Assembly (NCBI GenBank): GCA_047602305.1
Contig: JASGHO010000001.1
Span: 1,550,001-1,614,000, forward strand
Direction: 5' to 3'
From: Ancrocorticia sp047602305
GTDB taxonomy: Bacteria > Actinomycetota > Actinomycetes > Actinomycetales > Actinomycetaceae
Length of the DNA stretch: 64,000 nucleotides
This document shows, piece after piece, positions 29,668 through 37,501 of the stretch (its first letter is position 1; each line of letters opens with the position of its first letter). The notes below the pieces were generated by a model. The model was not told the DNA's origin and did no database searches. It saw nothing but the letters and a program-made list of their open reading frames with translations. A program made the translations under genes and the position numbers.

Positions 29668-31101
29668 CTAGTATGGATCGATCTCCATTTCGAGCAGCAC
29701 GCAGGTTCCGCCCAGGTGACTGGGGAACCATTCGATCGTCCCATGCAGTTCGCCCATGACCATGGTCCGCACGATCTTCGTTCCCAGCCCGCTACCGGGC
29801 CCCTTACTTCCCAGGCCCACGCCGTCGTCGTTGACTTCAACAGTGAGACGATTGCCCTCGCGAGAGGCCGTCACCTCAATGTGGCCGCCATCGGCAACGC
29901 CATGCTCCACCGCGTTTGTCACCAGCTCGTTGAGTACCACAGCCAGGGCGGTGGTCTGGTTTGCCCCAATCTCGCCAAACTCGCCGCTAATGTTGGTGGT
30001 CACCGTGGCGCCTGTCGTGGCGAGGTCCGAGGACATGCGCAGCAGCGGCACGAACACCTCGTTGAAATTGACGCGTTCGTTGATCGTCTGTGAGAGAGTC
30101 TGATGGACGAGGGCGATCGTCGCCACACGGCGCTGGGCCGTCTCAAGCGACAACCGAGTCACTTCGTCCTCTGCTCGGCGGGCTTGCATCCGCAGCAGCG
30201 CGGACACCGTCTGGAGATTGTTCTTCACGCGATGGTTGATCTCCCGGATGGTCGCGTCCTTCGTGAGAAGCTCCTGCTCACGGCGTCGCAGCTCGGTGAT
30301 ATCGCGGCACAGGATGATTGCCCCGAGGCGCTCACCGTGATCGCGCAGCGGCACCGCCCGCATCGACAAGATCACCCCGTGCGTCTCCAGCTCGGTGAGC
30401 CACGGCGCCCGGCCCATCACCACCACAGCCAGAGATTCCTCCACGCGCGAATGATCCTCAATCGCGTCCGTGACCATCTCCGCCAGAATCTGCGCGCGAA
30501 GCGAGCCCTGAATCCCCAAGCGATGGAAGTTGGACACCGCATTCGGACTCGCATAGACGACGACGCCGTCCTCATCAATCTGCACAAAACCATCGGTTAG
30601 TCGCGGCGTTCCGTGACGCACGCCCGTCGGAGTGTTCTCGAAAGGGAACTCACCGGTGGTCACCATATGGAGCAGGGTGCCAGCCACCTGCTCATAGTTC
30701 TCGTGGACCTGAGAGGGAACCACATCAGGCTCGTATGCGGTAGCCACGCTCAGTACCGCGATGATCCGTCCCTGATTGCGGACCGGGCGCAACGTTGAAA
30801 AACGCCCCTCGAAATCCACCTCACGATGCACCCCGTCCCGCATCACAAGGGTGGCGGCTTCGTCGATGGCTTCAACAACGGGACGGCCCACGACGTCGTC
30901 GTCAATAAGCGTGGCGGCAGTAGCCGGGCGGCAATGCGCAGCATTGGTGAAACCACCGTCGCTGCGCTGGGCAATCAGAAGAAGATCAGCGAAAGCCACA
31001 TCGGCAATAATCTGCCAATCACCTACCAGTTGATGCAGCCATTCCCTGTCCGCCGAGGAGAGCATGGGGGAACGAGAAAGAATGTTCGTCAGTGTGGGCA
31101 T
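29668..31101 (-). CDS. pdtaS: PdtaS-type sensor histidine kinase
   Basis: This cytosolic sensor kinase of the HisKA_2 class normally phosphorylates the RNA-binding antiterminator PdtaR. It has 477 residues and no membrane segments. It has an N-terminal GAF-like domain (about 1-150), a PAS domain (about 170-270, from DGFVQIDEDGVVVYASPNAV), the HisKA_2 box (IREINHRVKNNLQTVSALLR, His in INHRVKN) and an HATPase domain (VLNELVTNAVEHG, VNDDGVGLG, GLGTKIVRTMV). No PdtaR gene is seen here. ATG 31101 was chosen over an upstream start because it fits the family N-terminus (MPTLTNIL) and has TACGCT ending 7 bases before it. Confidence 0.93.
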   Translation of the reverse strand: MPTLTNILSRSPMLSSADREWLHQLVGDWQIIADVAFADLLLIAQRSDGGFTNAAHCRPATAATLIDDDVVGRPVVEAIDEAATLVMRDGVHREVDFEGRFSTLRPVRNQGRIIAVLSVATAYEPDVVPSQVHENYEQVAGTLLHMVTTGEFPFENTPTGVRHGTPRLTDGFVQIDEDGVVVYASPNAVSNFHRLGIQGSLRAQILAEMVTDAIEDHSRVEESLAVVVMGRAPWLTELETHGVILSMRAVPLRDHGERLGAIILCRDITELRRREQELLTKDATIREINHRVKNNLQTVSALLRMQARRAEDEVTRLSLETAQRRVATIALVHQTLSQTINERVNFNEVFVPLLRMSSDLATTGATVTTNISGEFGEIGANQTTALAVVLNELVTNAVEHGVADGGHIEVTASREGNRLTVEVNDDGVGLGSKGPGSGLGTKIVRTMVMGELHGTIEWFPSHLGGTCVLLEMEIDPY

Positions 31102-31107
31102 CTCACT

Positions 31108-31113
31108 AGCGTA
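31108..31113 (-). promoter_or_regulatory. -10 box of a probable leaderless promoter for pdtaS
   Basis: On the minus strand TACGCT ends 7 bases before the A of ATG 31101. Confidence 0.4.
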
Positions 31114-31124
31114 AAACAATCAGG

Positions 31125-31130
31125 CACAAT
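31125..31130 (+). promoter_or_regulatory. -10 box of a probable leaderless promoter for the DUF2505 gene
   Basis: CACAAT ends 7 bases before the ATG at 31137. The divergent pdtaS promoter is only about 12 bases away, so the two may compete. Confidence 0.35.
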
Positions 31131-31136
31131 GGGCCT

Positions 31137-31601
31137 ATGCGTATTAAACAAAGCATCACTCTGGATGCCACAACGGAACAGATTGTTGCGGCTCTCCTCT
31201 CCGAAGAGCTCGCTGCGAAGCGAATGAAGGTTCTCGGGGTCGACGACTTCCATCACAAGCTTGAGGGAAACGTTGCCGTCACCGAAGCAAACGTTCCCGC
31301 CGATCAGCTCCCCTCCAAGGCACGTAGCTTCGCAAAGAATGGGGTCAAGGCCACGATCACGGCACGAGCTTCCGGTACTAACGTCACATACATGCTTGAT
31401 GCTCACGGGCTCCCTGTATCCCTGACCTGGGCGGTTGCACTATCCGGAGCCAATCCCACGCTCGCGAACATCGAGGGCGATCTCAAGGTGAAGATTCCCA
31501 TGATCGGGTCGCGTATTGAGAAGGCCGCAGGCGAGCGTGTCGATCGTTTGATTGCCAAGGAAGCAAAGCTCATCTCCGACGTCATTGCCGAGCAGCAGTA
31601 A
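31137..31601 (+). CDS. DUF2505 domain protein
   Basis: This is a small protein of 154 residues found widely in actinobacteria, with a fold expected to resemble START/lipid-binding cups. The family pattern is visible: an N-terminal strand (MRIKQSITLDATTEQIVAALL), AAKRMKVLGV in the usual position, and a C-terminal helix (IGSRIEKAAGERVDRLIAKEAKLISDVI). There is no signal peptide. The molecular function is unknown. It is transcribed divergently from pdtaS and has its own terminator. Confidence 0.85.
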   Translation: MRIKQSITLDATTEQIVAALLSEELAAKRMKVLGVDDFHHKLEGNVAVTEANVPADQLPSKARSFAKNGVKATITARASGTNVTYMLDAHGLPVSLTWAVALSGANPTLANIEGDLKVKIPMIGSRIEKAAGERVDRLIAKEAKLISDVIAEQQ

Positions 31602-31639
31602 AGGTTTCACCGACAGATTGAGGCGCCGAACGAAGCGCG

Positions 31640-31673
31640 CAGTGGGCCCGTGCCGGTTGGTACGGGCCCACTG
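31640..31673 (+). terminator. Terminator of the DUF2505 gene, overlapping the thyA promoter region
   Basis: A 15-bp stem (31640-31654 with 31659-31673, one G-U pair, loop GGTT) ends only 5 bases before the putative thyA -10 box. The -35 region of thyA would lie inside the hairpin. Confidence 0.8.
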
Positions 31674-31677
31674 CCAT

Positions 31678-31683
31678 TACACT
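31678..31683 (+). promoter_or_regulatory. -10 box of a probable leaderless thyA promoter
   Basis: TACACT ends 7 bases before the ATG at 31690. Confidence 0.45.
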
Positions 31684-31689
31684 GGCCCC

Positions 31690-32496
31690 ATGACCACCAT
31701 CAATCGCGCCTACGAAGATCTTCTCGCCGACGTCCTGGAGAACGGCACCCGCAAGACCGACCGCACCGGCACCGGCACGCTCTCGGTATTCGGCCGCCAG
31801 ATTCGCTATGACCTTGCCGAGGGGTTTCCCCGTATCACCACCAAGTTCGTGGCTATGAAGGCCGTCAAGGGTGAGCTGCTGTGGTTCCTGAACGGCTCCA
31901 CCAACATCGGTTGGCTCAAGGAGCAGGGCATCTCCATCTGGGATGAGTGGGCGGATGAGAGTGGCGAACTCGGCCCGGTCTACGGCTACCAGTGGCGTAG
32001 CTGGCCCACCCCGGACGGCACCCACATCGACCAGATCTCCCAGATCATTGAGCAGCTGCGCACCACCCCGGATTCGCGCCGCATCATCGTCTCCGCCTGG
32101 AACGTAGCCGACCTCGACGCCATGGCCCTCCAGCCCTGCCACGCCCTCTTCCAGTTCTATGTGGCGGAAGGCAAGCTCTCCTGCCAGCTCTACCAGCGCA
32201 GCGCGGACATGTTCCTCGGGGTCCCCTTCAACATCTCCTCCTACGCGCTCCTCACCCACATGGTGGCCCAGCAGGTGGGCCTGGAGGTGGGCGAGTTCGT
32301 ATGGACCGGCGGCGACTGCCACATCTACCTCAACCACGTGGATCAGGTGCGCGAGCAGCTGTCGCGCGAGCCCTACCCCTTCCCCACCCTCCGCCTCACC
32401 CAGGCGCCCTCGATCTTCGAGTACCAGATGGACGATATTGACGCCTCCGAGGGCTACCGTCACCACCCCACCATTCACGCCCCGATTTCCGTCTAG
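31690..32496 (+). CDS. thyA: Thymidylate synthase
   Basis: This enzyme makes dTMP from dUMP with methylene-tetrahydrofolate, producing dihydrofolate. It has 268 residues, a normal length. Landmarks are GTGTLSVFGRQIRYDLAEGF, ELLWFLNGSTNIGWL, the catalytic Cys in LQPCHALFQFYV, QRSADMFLGVPFNISSYALL, and the C-terminal HPTIHAPISV. ATG 31690 is set by conservation and the -10 box. The functional partner dfrA, often adjacent in actinobacteria, is 23 kb away at 55799. Confidence 0.98.
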   Translation: MTTINRAYEDLLADVLENGTRKTDRTGTGTLSVFGRQIRYDLAEGFPRITTKFVAMKAVKGELLWFLNGSTNIGWLKEQGISIWDEWADESGELGPVYGYQWRSWPTPDGTHIDQISQIIEQLRTTPDSRRIIVSAWNVADLDAMALQPCHALFQFYVAEGKLSCQLYQRSADMFLGVPFNISSYALLTHMVAQQVGLEVGEFVWTGGDCHIYLNHVDQVREQLSREPYPFPTLRLTQAPSIFEYQMDDIDASEGYRHHPTIHAPISV

Positions 32497-32593
32497 CAGA
32501 TAGTTATTCGACGACGACGTCCGCCCCGTCCCGTACGTCACCACTCACGAAGATGACCGTGCGGCAACGAAGAAAGCGGGCGCCGTCGTCGGC

Positions 32594-32637
32594 AAAAAAA
32601 GTCGGGGGTGCGCTCCACAATGGACTCGCACCCCCGA
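32594..32637 (-). terminator. Terminator of the LCP gene
   Basis: TCGGGGGTGCG pairs with CGCACCCCCGA (11 bp). On the minus strand it is followed by seven T. It lies 23 bases past the LCP stop. Confidence 0.9.
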
Positions 32638-32659
32638 TGTCGCACCGGACCGGAGTTAC

Positions 32660-33676
32660 TCAGTTAACCGGTCGCGAATTCAAGGTCTCCACCTTGTTGG
32701 AGTTGATCTCAACCCAACTGGCGATGGAGTCATTTTGGAAGGCCTTCGAGACATCGGTAAGGGTGGCCTCATCAAGAAGAACGATCGACTGGCCATCCTC
32801 AGACTCGCCCGTCCCGTTGTAGGGAGCGGTCAGCAAGGTGATATTGCGCAAGCCGCGCATTGAGTTGGCCAACGACACCGCATTGGTGACGCCCAGCTTG
32901 CTATCAACAGCGATGTAGTCCTTCATGCTCGTAAAGATCGAGAGAAGATTGGACGGCGAGCTGAGAACTTCGGGGGTCGCGATCTTTGCCAAAACCGCAG
33001 ATACCCACGCCTGCTGGCGCCGGACGCGATCGAAATCGCCGCCGGGCAGGTTCTTACGCTCACGCACAAACTTCAGGGCCTGTTCGCCATTGAGCTGAAC
33101 TGTTCCATCACTGGTCTTGATCTCGACCCCGCCCACAATGTCCGTCAGCTTCGTGAAGGACGTGAAATCGACTATCGCGATGTGGTCAATATAGACGCCG
33201 GTGAGTTGCTCCACCGTCTGGATCGTCAGTGCCGGCCCACCAAACGAGAACGCAGCGTTGATCTTGGCCTGGCCATGCCCCGGGATATCCACCCAGGAAT
33301 CGCGCGGAATCGACATCACGGTCACGGACTGACGGTCGCCAGAAATCTGGGCCAGCATCAGGGCATCAGTACGCTGCGCACCGGCTTCCCAGGCGTTCGG
33401 GTCGCCAGCAGACACTCGAGAATCAGAACCCATAATGAGGAAATTGACAGGCTGCTCACCCGTTTCTCCTCCGCCGGGCGCCGACTGAGAACGCGTGGGC
33501 CTATCCGAAATCTCTGAGAACGGGTCACCAAAGCTCTTCATCGAAGAGAACATATTGTTGACGACGAGCCCAATGACGAGTCCAGCAACAAGAAACAACC
33601 CGAGAAGAGACGTCAGAACAATGAGTGCTACCTTGGCTGGACCGTGCTTCTTCTTTTGCTTGGTTTCATTCGTCAT
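32660..33676 (-). CDS. LytR-CpsA-Psr (LCP) family protein
   Basis: This membrane-anchored phosphotransferase attaches wall glycopolymers (teichoic acid, capsule or arabinogalactan) to peptidoglycan. It has 338 residues. A basic N-terminus is followed by one membrane helix (about 14-40), then an extracellular LCP domain (about 75-300): NFLIMGSDSR, RTDALMLAQI, VMSIPRDSWVDIPGHGQAKINAAFSFGG, ERKNLPGGDFDRVRRQQ. The conserved Asp and Arg residues of the pyrophosphate-binding site are present. Its place beside a TagGH-type exporter and a glycerophosphotransferase fits a ligase for the polymer made there. Confidence 0.95.
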   Translation of the reverse strand: MTNETKQKKKHGPAKVALIVLTSLLGLFLVAGLVIGLVVNNMFSSMKSFGDPFSEISDRPTRSQSAPGGGETGEQPVNFLIMGSDSRVSAGDPNAWEAGAQRTDALMLAQISGDRQSVTVMSIPRDSWVDIPGHGQAKINAAFSFGGPALTIQTVEQLTGVYIDHIAIVDFTSFTKLTDIVGGVEIKTSDGTVQLNGEQALKFVRERKNLPGGDFDRVRRQQAWVSAVLAKIATPEVLSSPSNLLSIFTSMKDYIAVDSKLGVTNAVSLANSMRGLRNITLLTAPYNGTGESEDGQSIVLLDEATLTDVSKAFQNDSIASWVEINSNKVETLNSRPVN

Positions 33677-33853
33677 CTCGGCAACACCCCCGTGTGGTTG
33701 CTCAACGTCATCCGCTCAGTCTCCTTCTACATTCCACATGCCGCGTAGTTCTTCATCGTATGGCTGGCCTTGCGGCCGGCCAGTTCAGCCGACCAGCCGA
33801 GGAGCGGCTGGTCGGGAGCAAGGCGCAATCGCCGTGCCATGGCGTGCTACATC

Positions 33854-33972
33854 TCTGGTGGTGCCACACATCTGGTGGTGCCACACATCTGGTGGTGCCA
33901 CACATCTGGTGGTGCCACACATCTGGTGGTGCCACACATCTGGTGGTGCCACACATCTGGTGGTGCCACACG
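33854..33972. repeat. 17-bp tandem repeat, seven units
   Basis: The unit TCTGGTGGTGCCACACA is repeated seven times with no gap. Only the last unit differs (final A to G). The array ends two bases from the stop codon of the Gly/Glu-rich membrane protein gene. A unit length not divisible by 3 and the intergenic place mean it is not coding. Confidence 0.97.
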
Positions 33973-33973
33973 T

Positions 33974-35140
33974 CTAGCCGACGGGTTCCTCAATCGGAGC
34001 CGGTTCAGGGTTGGGATCCGGATTCACCGGGTCCTCACCGCCTCCGGAGCCTTCGCCGCCTCCGGAACCCTCGCCGCCGTTACCTTCACCGCCGTTGCCC
34101 TCGCCAGAGCCTTCGCCGCCGTTGCCCTCGCCGGAACCCTCGCCGCCGTTGCCCTCGCCACCGCCGGTACTTCCGCCTCCTGTGCCTCCACCATCGGTTG
34201 GAGGTACAGGTGAAGGCTCAACCGTCACCGGTGGCACCGTTGGTAATGGCGCTGAGGATGGCTCCTCGCCTGGAAGAGTCGGATCTTCTACCCCGGTTGG
34301 AACTGGCTCAGGCTCAGTCACCGGGTCGGGTTCAACAATGACGGGGCGGTTATCTATCTCCATCATCGCCTCATTCAAGGCTCCCGCAAAATCACTCATT
34401 TTCTGTGCGGCAGCCGTGTAGGACGCTATCTGTGCTTCAGCTTCGGAGAAGACAACCGGCCTCGACTTGGCGCCATCCAGAAGCGCTTGCGCCTTCTGGA
34501 TGGCATCGTCGAGGCCCGCCTTGTTCGGCCCACCGTCAAGACCATAGAGAGAAGCGCGGTTCGCAACCTCCTGGGACTCGGCAATACCCTGCTTCAGCGC
34601 ATCCAGAGCGTCATTCCACCCGGCATCCAGACTCTTCCTCTGGTCAGAGAACGCCACCAAAAGTCCGTTGACTTCTTCCAAGAGGCCGTCCGACTTTACC
34701 TCAAGCTTTGTTCGGATGGCCCGCAGCTTCGAGTACTGCGCCTTAAAATCTGGGGGAATATCGATCTTGATCGTCGCTGACTCATTACTGGCGGCAGCAA
34801 GAAGGTCCAGCTCGCTGCCGCTTTCATCAACTTCCGTGAGGAAATCCAAGACCGGGCGCAACTTGCGTGTGAGTACCTCAACCTCATCAGTGTTCTCTCT
34901 GAGAAGTTTGATGTCATCGGGCCTAAATCCCGCTACCGTGGCGTCCTCAATAAAACTAGAAGCGGTCTCAATCCGCGCGCTAGCATCCTTGATAACGGCC
35001 GGCGAACTCTCAACAAACTCGCTCCACCTACCCTTGGCACCAAAATTATCGATGCGCCAGAAGGTAAGGAAAGCCAGAAGCCCGCACAATACAATGGCCA
35101 GCGCCGGTACAAAAACTCGCTCTATCCTCACAAGACCCAC
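33974..35140 (-). CDS. Membrane-anchored protein with coiled-coil region and Gly/Glu-rich tail
   Basis: I do not recognise this protein. It has up to 388 residues. An N-terminal membrane helix (about 8-29, VFVPALAIVLCGLLAFLTFW) leads to an outside helical, probably coiled-coil, region (about 45-255), rich in Ala, Glu, Leu and Lys. A Pro/Glu-rich linker follows (about 265-320), and then a repetitive tail built from GEGNGGEGS-like units, ending in a Pro/Asp/Glu stretch. No LPXTG sorting motif is seen. The start may be GTG 35140 or GTG 35131; the latter follows AGGGTGGG. It lies between the LCP gene and the divergent TagGH exporter, so a wall or polymer role is plausible but unproven. Confidence 0.75.
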   Translation of the reverse strand: MGLVRIERVFVPALAIVLCGLLAFLTFWRIDNFGAKGRWSEFVESSPAVIKDASARIETASSFIEDATVAGFRPDDIKLLRENTDEVEVLTRKLRPVLDFLTEVDESGSELDLLAAASNESATIKIDIPPDFKAQYSKLRAIRTKLEVKSDGLLEEVNGLLVAFSDQRKSLDAGWNDALDALKQGIAESQEVANRASLYGLDGGPNKAGLDDAIQKAQALLDGAKSRPVVFSEAEAQIASYTAAAQKMSDFAGALNEAMMEIDNRPVIVEPDPVTEPEPVPTGVEDPTLPGEEPSSAPLPTVPPVTVEPSPVPPTDGGGTGGGSTGGGEGNGGEGSGEGNGGEGSGEGNGGEGNGGEGSGGGEGSGGGEDPVNPDPNPEPAPIEEPVG

Positions 35141-35465
35141 CCTAACCTTGAAGACAAATCTAGGACACCCTTTTCCTACGCTACTACGGGCCAGGACAGA
35201 TAATCTCCGTGATTTCCAGCGCTATACCTACTTGCATTCCATCGTGCCATGCCTTACAACGGGAGATGACATATTGTTGAGGGGATTCCCACACGTCCAG
35301 TATGGGTGAAGCCGGTACACTGTTTTCCTGAATATGTTCGAGCAATGTTGCGAGAGGTCTCCAGCTGTTAAGAAACCACCTCGTGACGCTCCTTGAGACC
35401 ACATCGAAGTTTCGAAACAATGATCAATAACGGCGCACTTCTCGAAGATCAAAGGATCTCACCGT
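35141..35465. other. Divergent intergenic region between the Gly/Glu-rich protein gene and the exporter operon
   Basis: It should hold promoters for both directions. No convincing -35/-10 pair or gene was found. An AAGGA ribosome site at 35452-35456 belongs to the exporter gene. Confidence 0.4.
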
Positions 35466-36440
35466 GTGGTAAGTCGTTCCAAGAATTCGAGGACTGGCAT
35501 GCCCAAGAATCCTAAGCCGTTTCCCTCCCACCCAGTAGATCTGGGCCAAGGGACGGCTCCGGCGTCTGCCGCCGCATCGAGTTCGAACCGCATCCCGGTT
35601 TCCACGTCGCATCTCACACCGGTCTCTCACCGACCGCCTCTCATTGACTACATTCAGCGCCTGTGGCAGCGACGCTACTTCATCATGAGCGATGCTCGCG
35701 GCAGATCAAAGCGATCCATGCGCTCCTCCAGTTGGAGCATGGTCTGGCTGGTTCTCAGTCCCTTCCTCAACGCGATGGTGTATTTCCTCGTCTTTGGAAT
35801 GCTGCTACAAACCAGCCGCGGCATCGAGAACTTCCCCGCCTACCTGGTTGTGGGAATGAACTTCTTCGCCGTCCTTCGTACCGCCCTCACCACAGGGAGC
35901 GGGATCATGAATACACGAGCGTCCCAGAACCTCATCCGCTCGTTTGCTTTCCCGCGGGCATCCATCGTTCTGTCATGGACGATTCGCCAGTTCCTTGACT
36001 TTGTGCCTGTCTTCGCTGCGACGATCGTGTTCCTGTTGATCGTCCCTCCGCGCGTGGTGCCCACCTGGCACTGGCTGCTTGTTCCTATCGTGATCCTTTT
36101 CGGGTTCCTCTTCGTCTTCGGGCTTGTTCTCGTCACCAGCTTTATCACCTCGTTGGTGCCCCACATGAAGTTCATCTGGCCCCTCATCGGACGCTTCTGG
36201 TTCTACGTGTCCGGAATCTTCTTCAGCATCCAGATGTTCGATTCGTTGCCAACCGTGAAAACGGTTATGGAAGTCAACCCGGCCTACGTGTACTTGAGTA
36301 TGGGTCGAGATCTTTTGATCTACCAGACAGTTCCCTCCTGGGATACCTGGATCTACATGGCTGGCTGGGCATTTCTTTTCACAGCCCTTGGCTTCATTCT
36401 TTTCTGGTCACGAGAGGATCGCTACGGTGAAGCAAACTGA
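35466..36440 (+). CDS. TagG-type ABC-2 polymer export permease
   Basis: This is the membrane subunit of an ABC exporter for wall polymers. It has 324 residues, with a cytosolic N-terminus of about 70 residues rich in Pro/Ser and then six hydrophobic segments (SMVWLVLSPFLNAMVYFLVFGMLL, LVVGMNFFAVL, FLDFVPVFAATIVFLLIV, WLLVPIVILFGFLFVFGLVL and others). The family pattern NTRASQNLIRSFAFPRASIVLS is clear. GTG 35466 was chosen because AAGGA lies 9 bases upstream. It overlaps the ATPase gene by 14 bases. Confidence 0.92.
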   Translation: MVSRSKNSRTGMPKNPKPFPSHPVDLGQGTAPASAAASSSNRIPVSTSHLTPVSHRPPLIDYIQRLWQRRYFIMSDARGRSKRSMRSSSWSMVWLVLSPFLNAMVYFLVFGMLLQTSRGIENFPAYLVVGMNFFAVLRTALTTGSGIMNTRASQNLIRSFAFPRASIVLSWTIRQFLDFVPVFAATIVFLLIVPPRVVPTWHWLLVPIVILFGFLFVFGLVLVTSFITSLVPHMKFIWPLIGRFWFYVSGIFFSIQMFDSLPTVKTVMEVNPAYVYLSMGRDLLIYQTVPSWDTWIYMAGWAFLFTALGFILFWSREDRYGEAN

Positions 36441-37500
36441 ACCTGATTTGACAGCTGGGAACGTTCATCCGCTCCTCAATGCTCCCCGAGTCACGGAACC
36501 AGCGGGGCCAGCCACACCAGCAGGACAATCCCCGATTCACACGCCCTCGGAAAATGCCCCTCGGAATGAGACTCGCTCGCACGTGACAGGCGGCAAGCAG
36601 CCGGCTGGGAGGCACCGCGCCATCCCGCAGAACACCAATCCTGTTCGCGTCCCCAAGTTGGGTGAACCGGCTGTGGTGCTCGATCGCGTGAGCGTGACCT
36701 ACACCAGCAAGATTGACCGCGGTGCCACCCCGCATCGCAACCAGTTCACGCGCACGCTTGACCGGATGATCCCCGGCGGCAGGAAGCAGCGGATCCATGC
36801 CGTCAAGGATGTGAGTCTCGTTGTCTATAGCGGTGAATCGGTGGGACTCATTGGAGTGAACGGAGCCGGTAAGTCCACCGTGTTGCGGACGATCGGCGGG
36901 GTTGAATCACCAACCTCCGGGGTGGTCCTTACGCGCTCGCAACCACAGCTTCAGGCGGTTGCGGCAGCTGTAATCCCCACGATTTCAGGGCTCCAGAATA
37001 TCCGCATTGGCGGGCTGGCGATGGGGATGTCCCCGCAGGAGCTTGCCGAAGCTGAGCCTCGGATTATCGAGCTGGCGGGTATCGGCAACGCCATTCACCG
37101 CCCGATGAACACCTATTCGGCAGGTATGCGTACCCGGCTCTTGTTCGCCATCAATACGGCTTGCCGGCCGGAAATCCTTCTCATCGACGAAGCCCTCGGT
37201 ACCGGTGATCGAACCTTCGCGGCCCGTGCCAACAAGATGATGGAAGACATGCTGGAGGCATCTGGAACGATCTTTCTCGTGTCCCATTCCCAGCGCTCCA
37301 TTCAGAAAATCTGTACGCGCGTTGTGTGGATGCACGCTGGTCAGGTGATTGCCGATGGCCCCACGGCCGAGGTCACGAAGATCTACGATGACTGGGCCAA
37401 GGCAAAATCCCAGGGCAAGAACGAACTGGCTTCACAGATGCTCGACGACGTCATATCCAGCTATCGTCCCGTGACGATCGAGTTTACTCAGGGCAGTTGA
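36427..37500 (+). CDS. TagH-type ABC exporter ATPase
   Basis: This is the ATPase partner of the preceding permease. It has 357 residues from GTG 36427. The N-terminal 90 residues or so are low-complexity (Pro, Thr, Ala, Asn). The ATPase domain has Walker A GVNGAGKST, signature TYSAGMRTRL, Walker B ILLIDEALGTGD and the H-loop FLVSHSQRS. The short Q-loop region and the YSxGM signature are typical of polysaccharide and teichoic acid exporters (TagH, Wzt, RfbE). No C-terminal carbohydrate-binding domain is present, so substrate choice probably lies elsewhere. Confidence 0.93.
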   Translation: MKQTEPDLTAGNVHPLLNAPRVTEPAGPATPAGQSPIHTPSENAPRNETRSHVTGGKQPAGRHRAIPQNTNPVRVPKLGEPAVVLDRVSVTYTSKIDRGATPHRNQFTRTLDRMIPGGRKQRIHAVKDVSLVVYSGESVGLIGVNGAGKSTVLRTIGGVESPTSGVVLTRSQPQLQAVAAAVIPTISGLQNIRIGGLAMGMSPQELAEAEPRIIELAGIGNAIHRPMNTYSAGMRTRLLFAINTACRPEILLIDEALGTGDRTFAARANKMMEDMLEASGTIFLVSHSQRSIQKICTRVVWMHAGQVIADGPTAEVTKIYDDWAKAKSQGKNELASQMLDDVISSYRPVTIEFTQGS

Positions 37501-37501
37501 G

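Noticed and set aside
33854..33972. Tandem repeats looked at as a possible CRISPR array
   Set aside because: The 17-bp units abut each other with no spacers, and no cas-like gene is present. The same applies to the 35-bp array at 58847.
33625..34341. Open frame running through the 17-bp repeats
   Set aside because: It crosses from one gene's antisense through the repeat into another gene's antisense, so it has no support as a gene.
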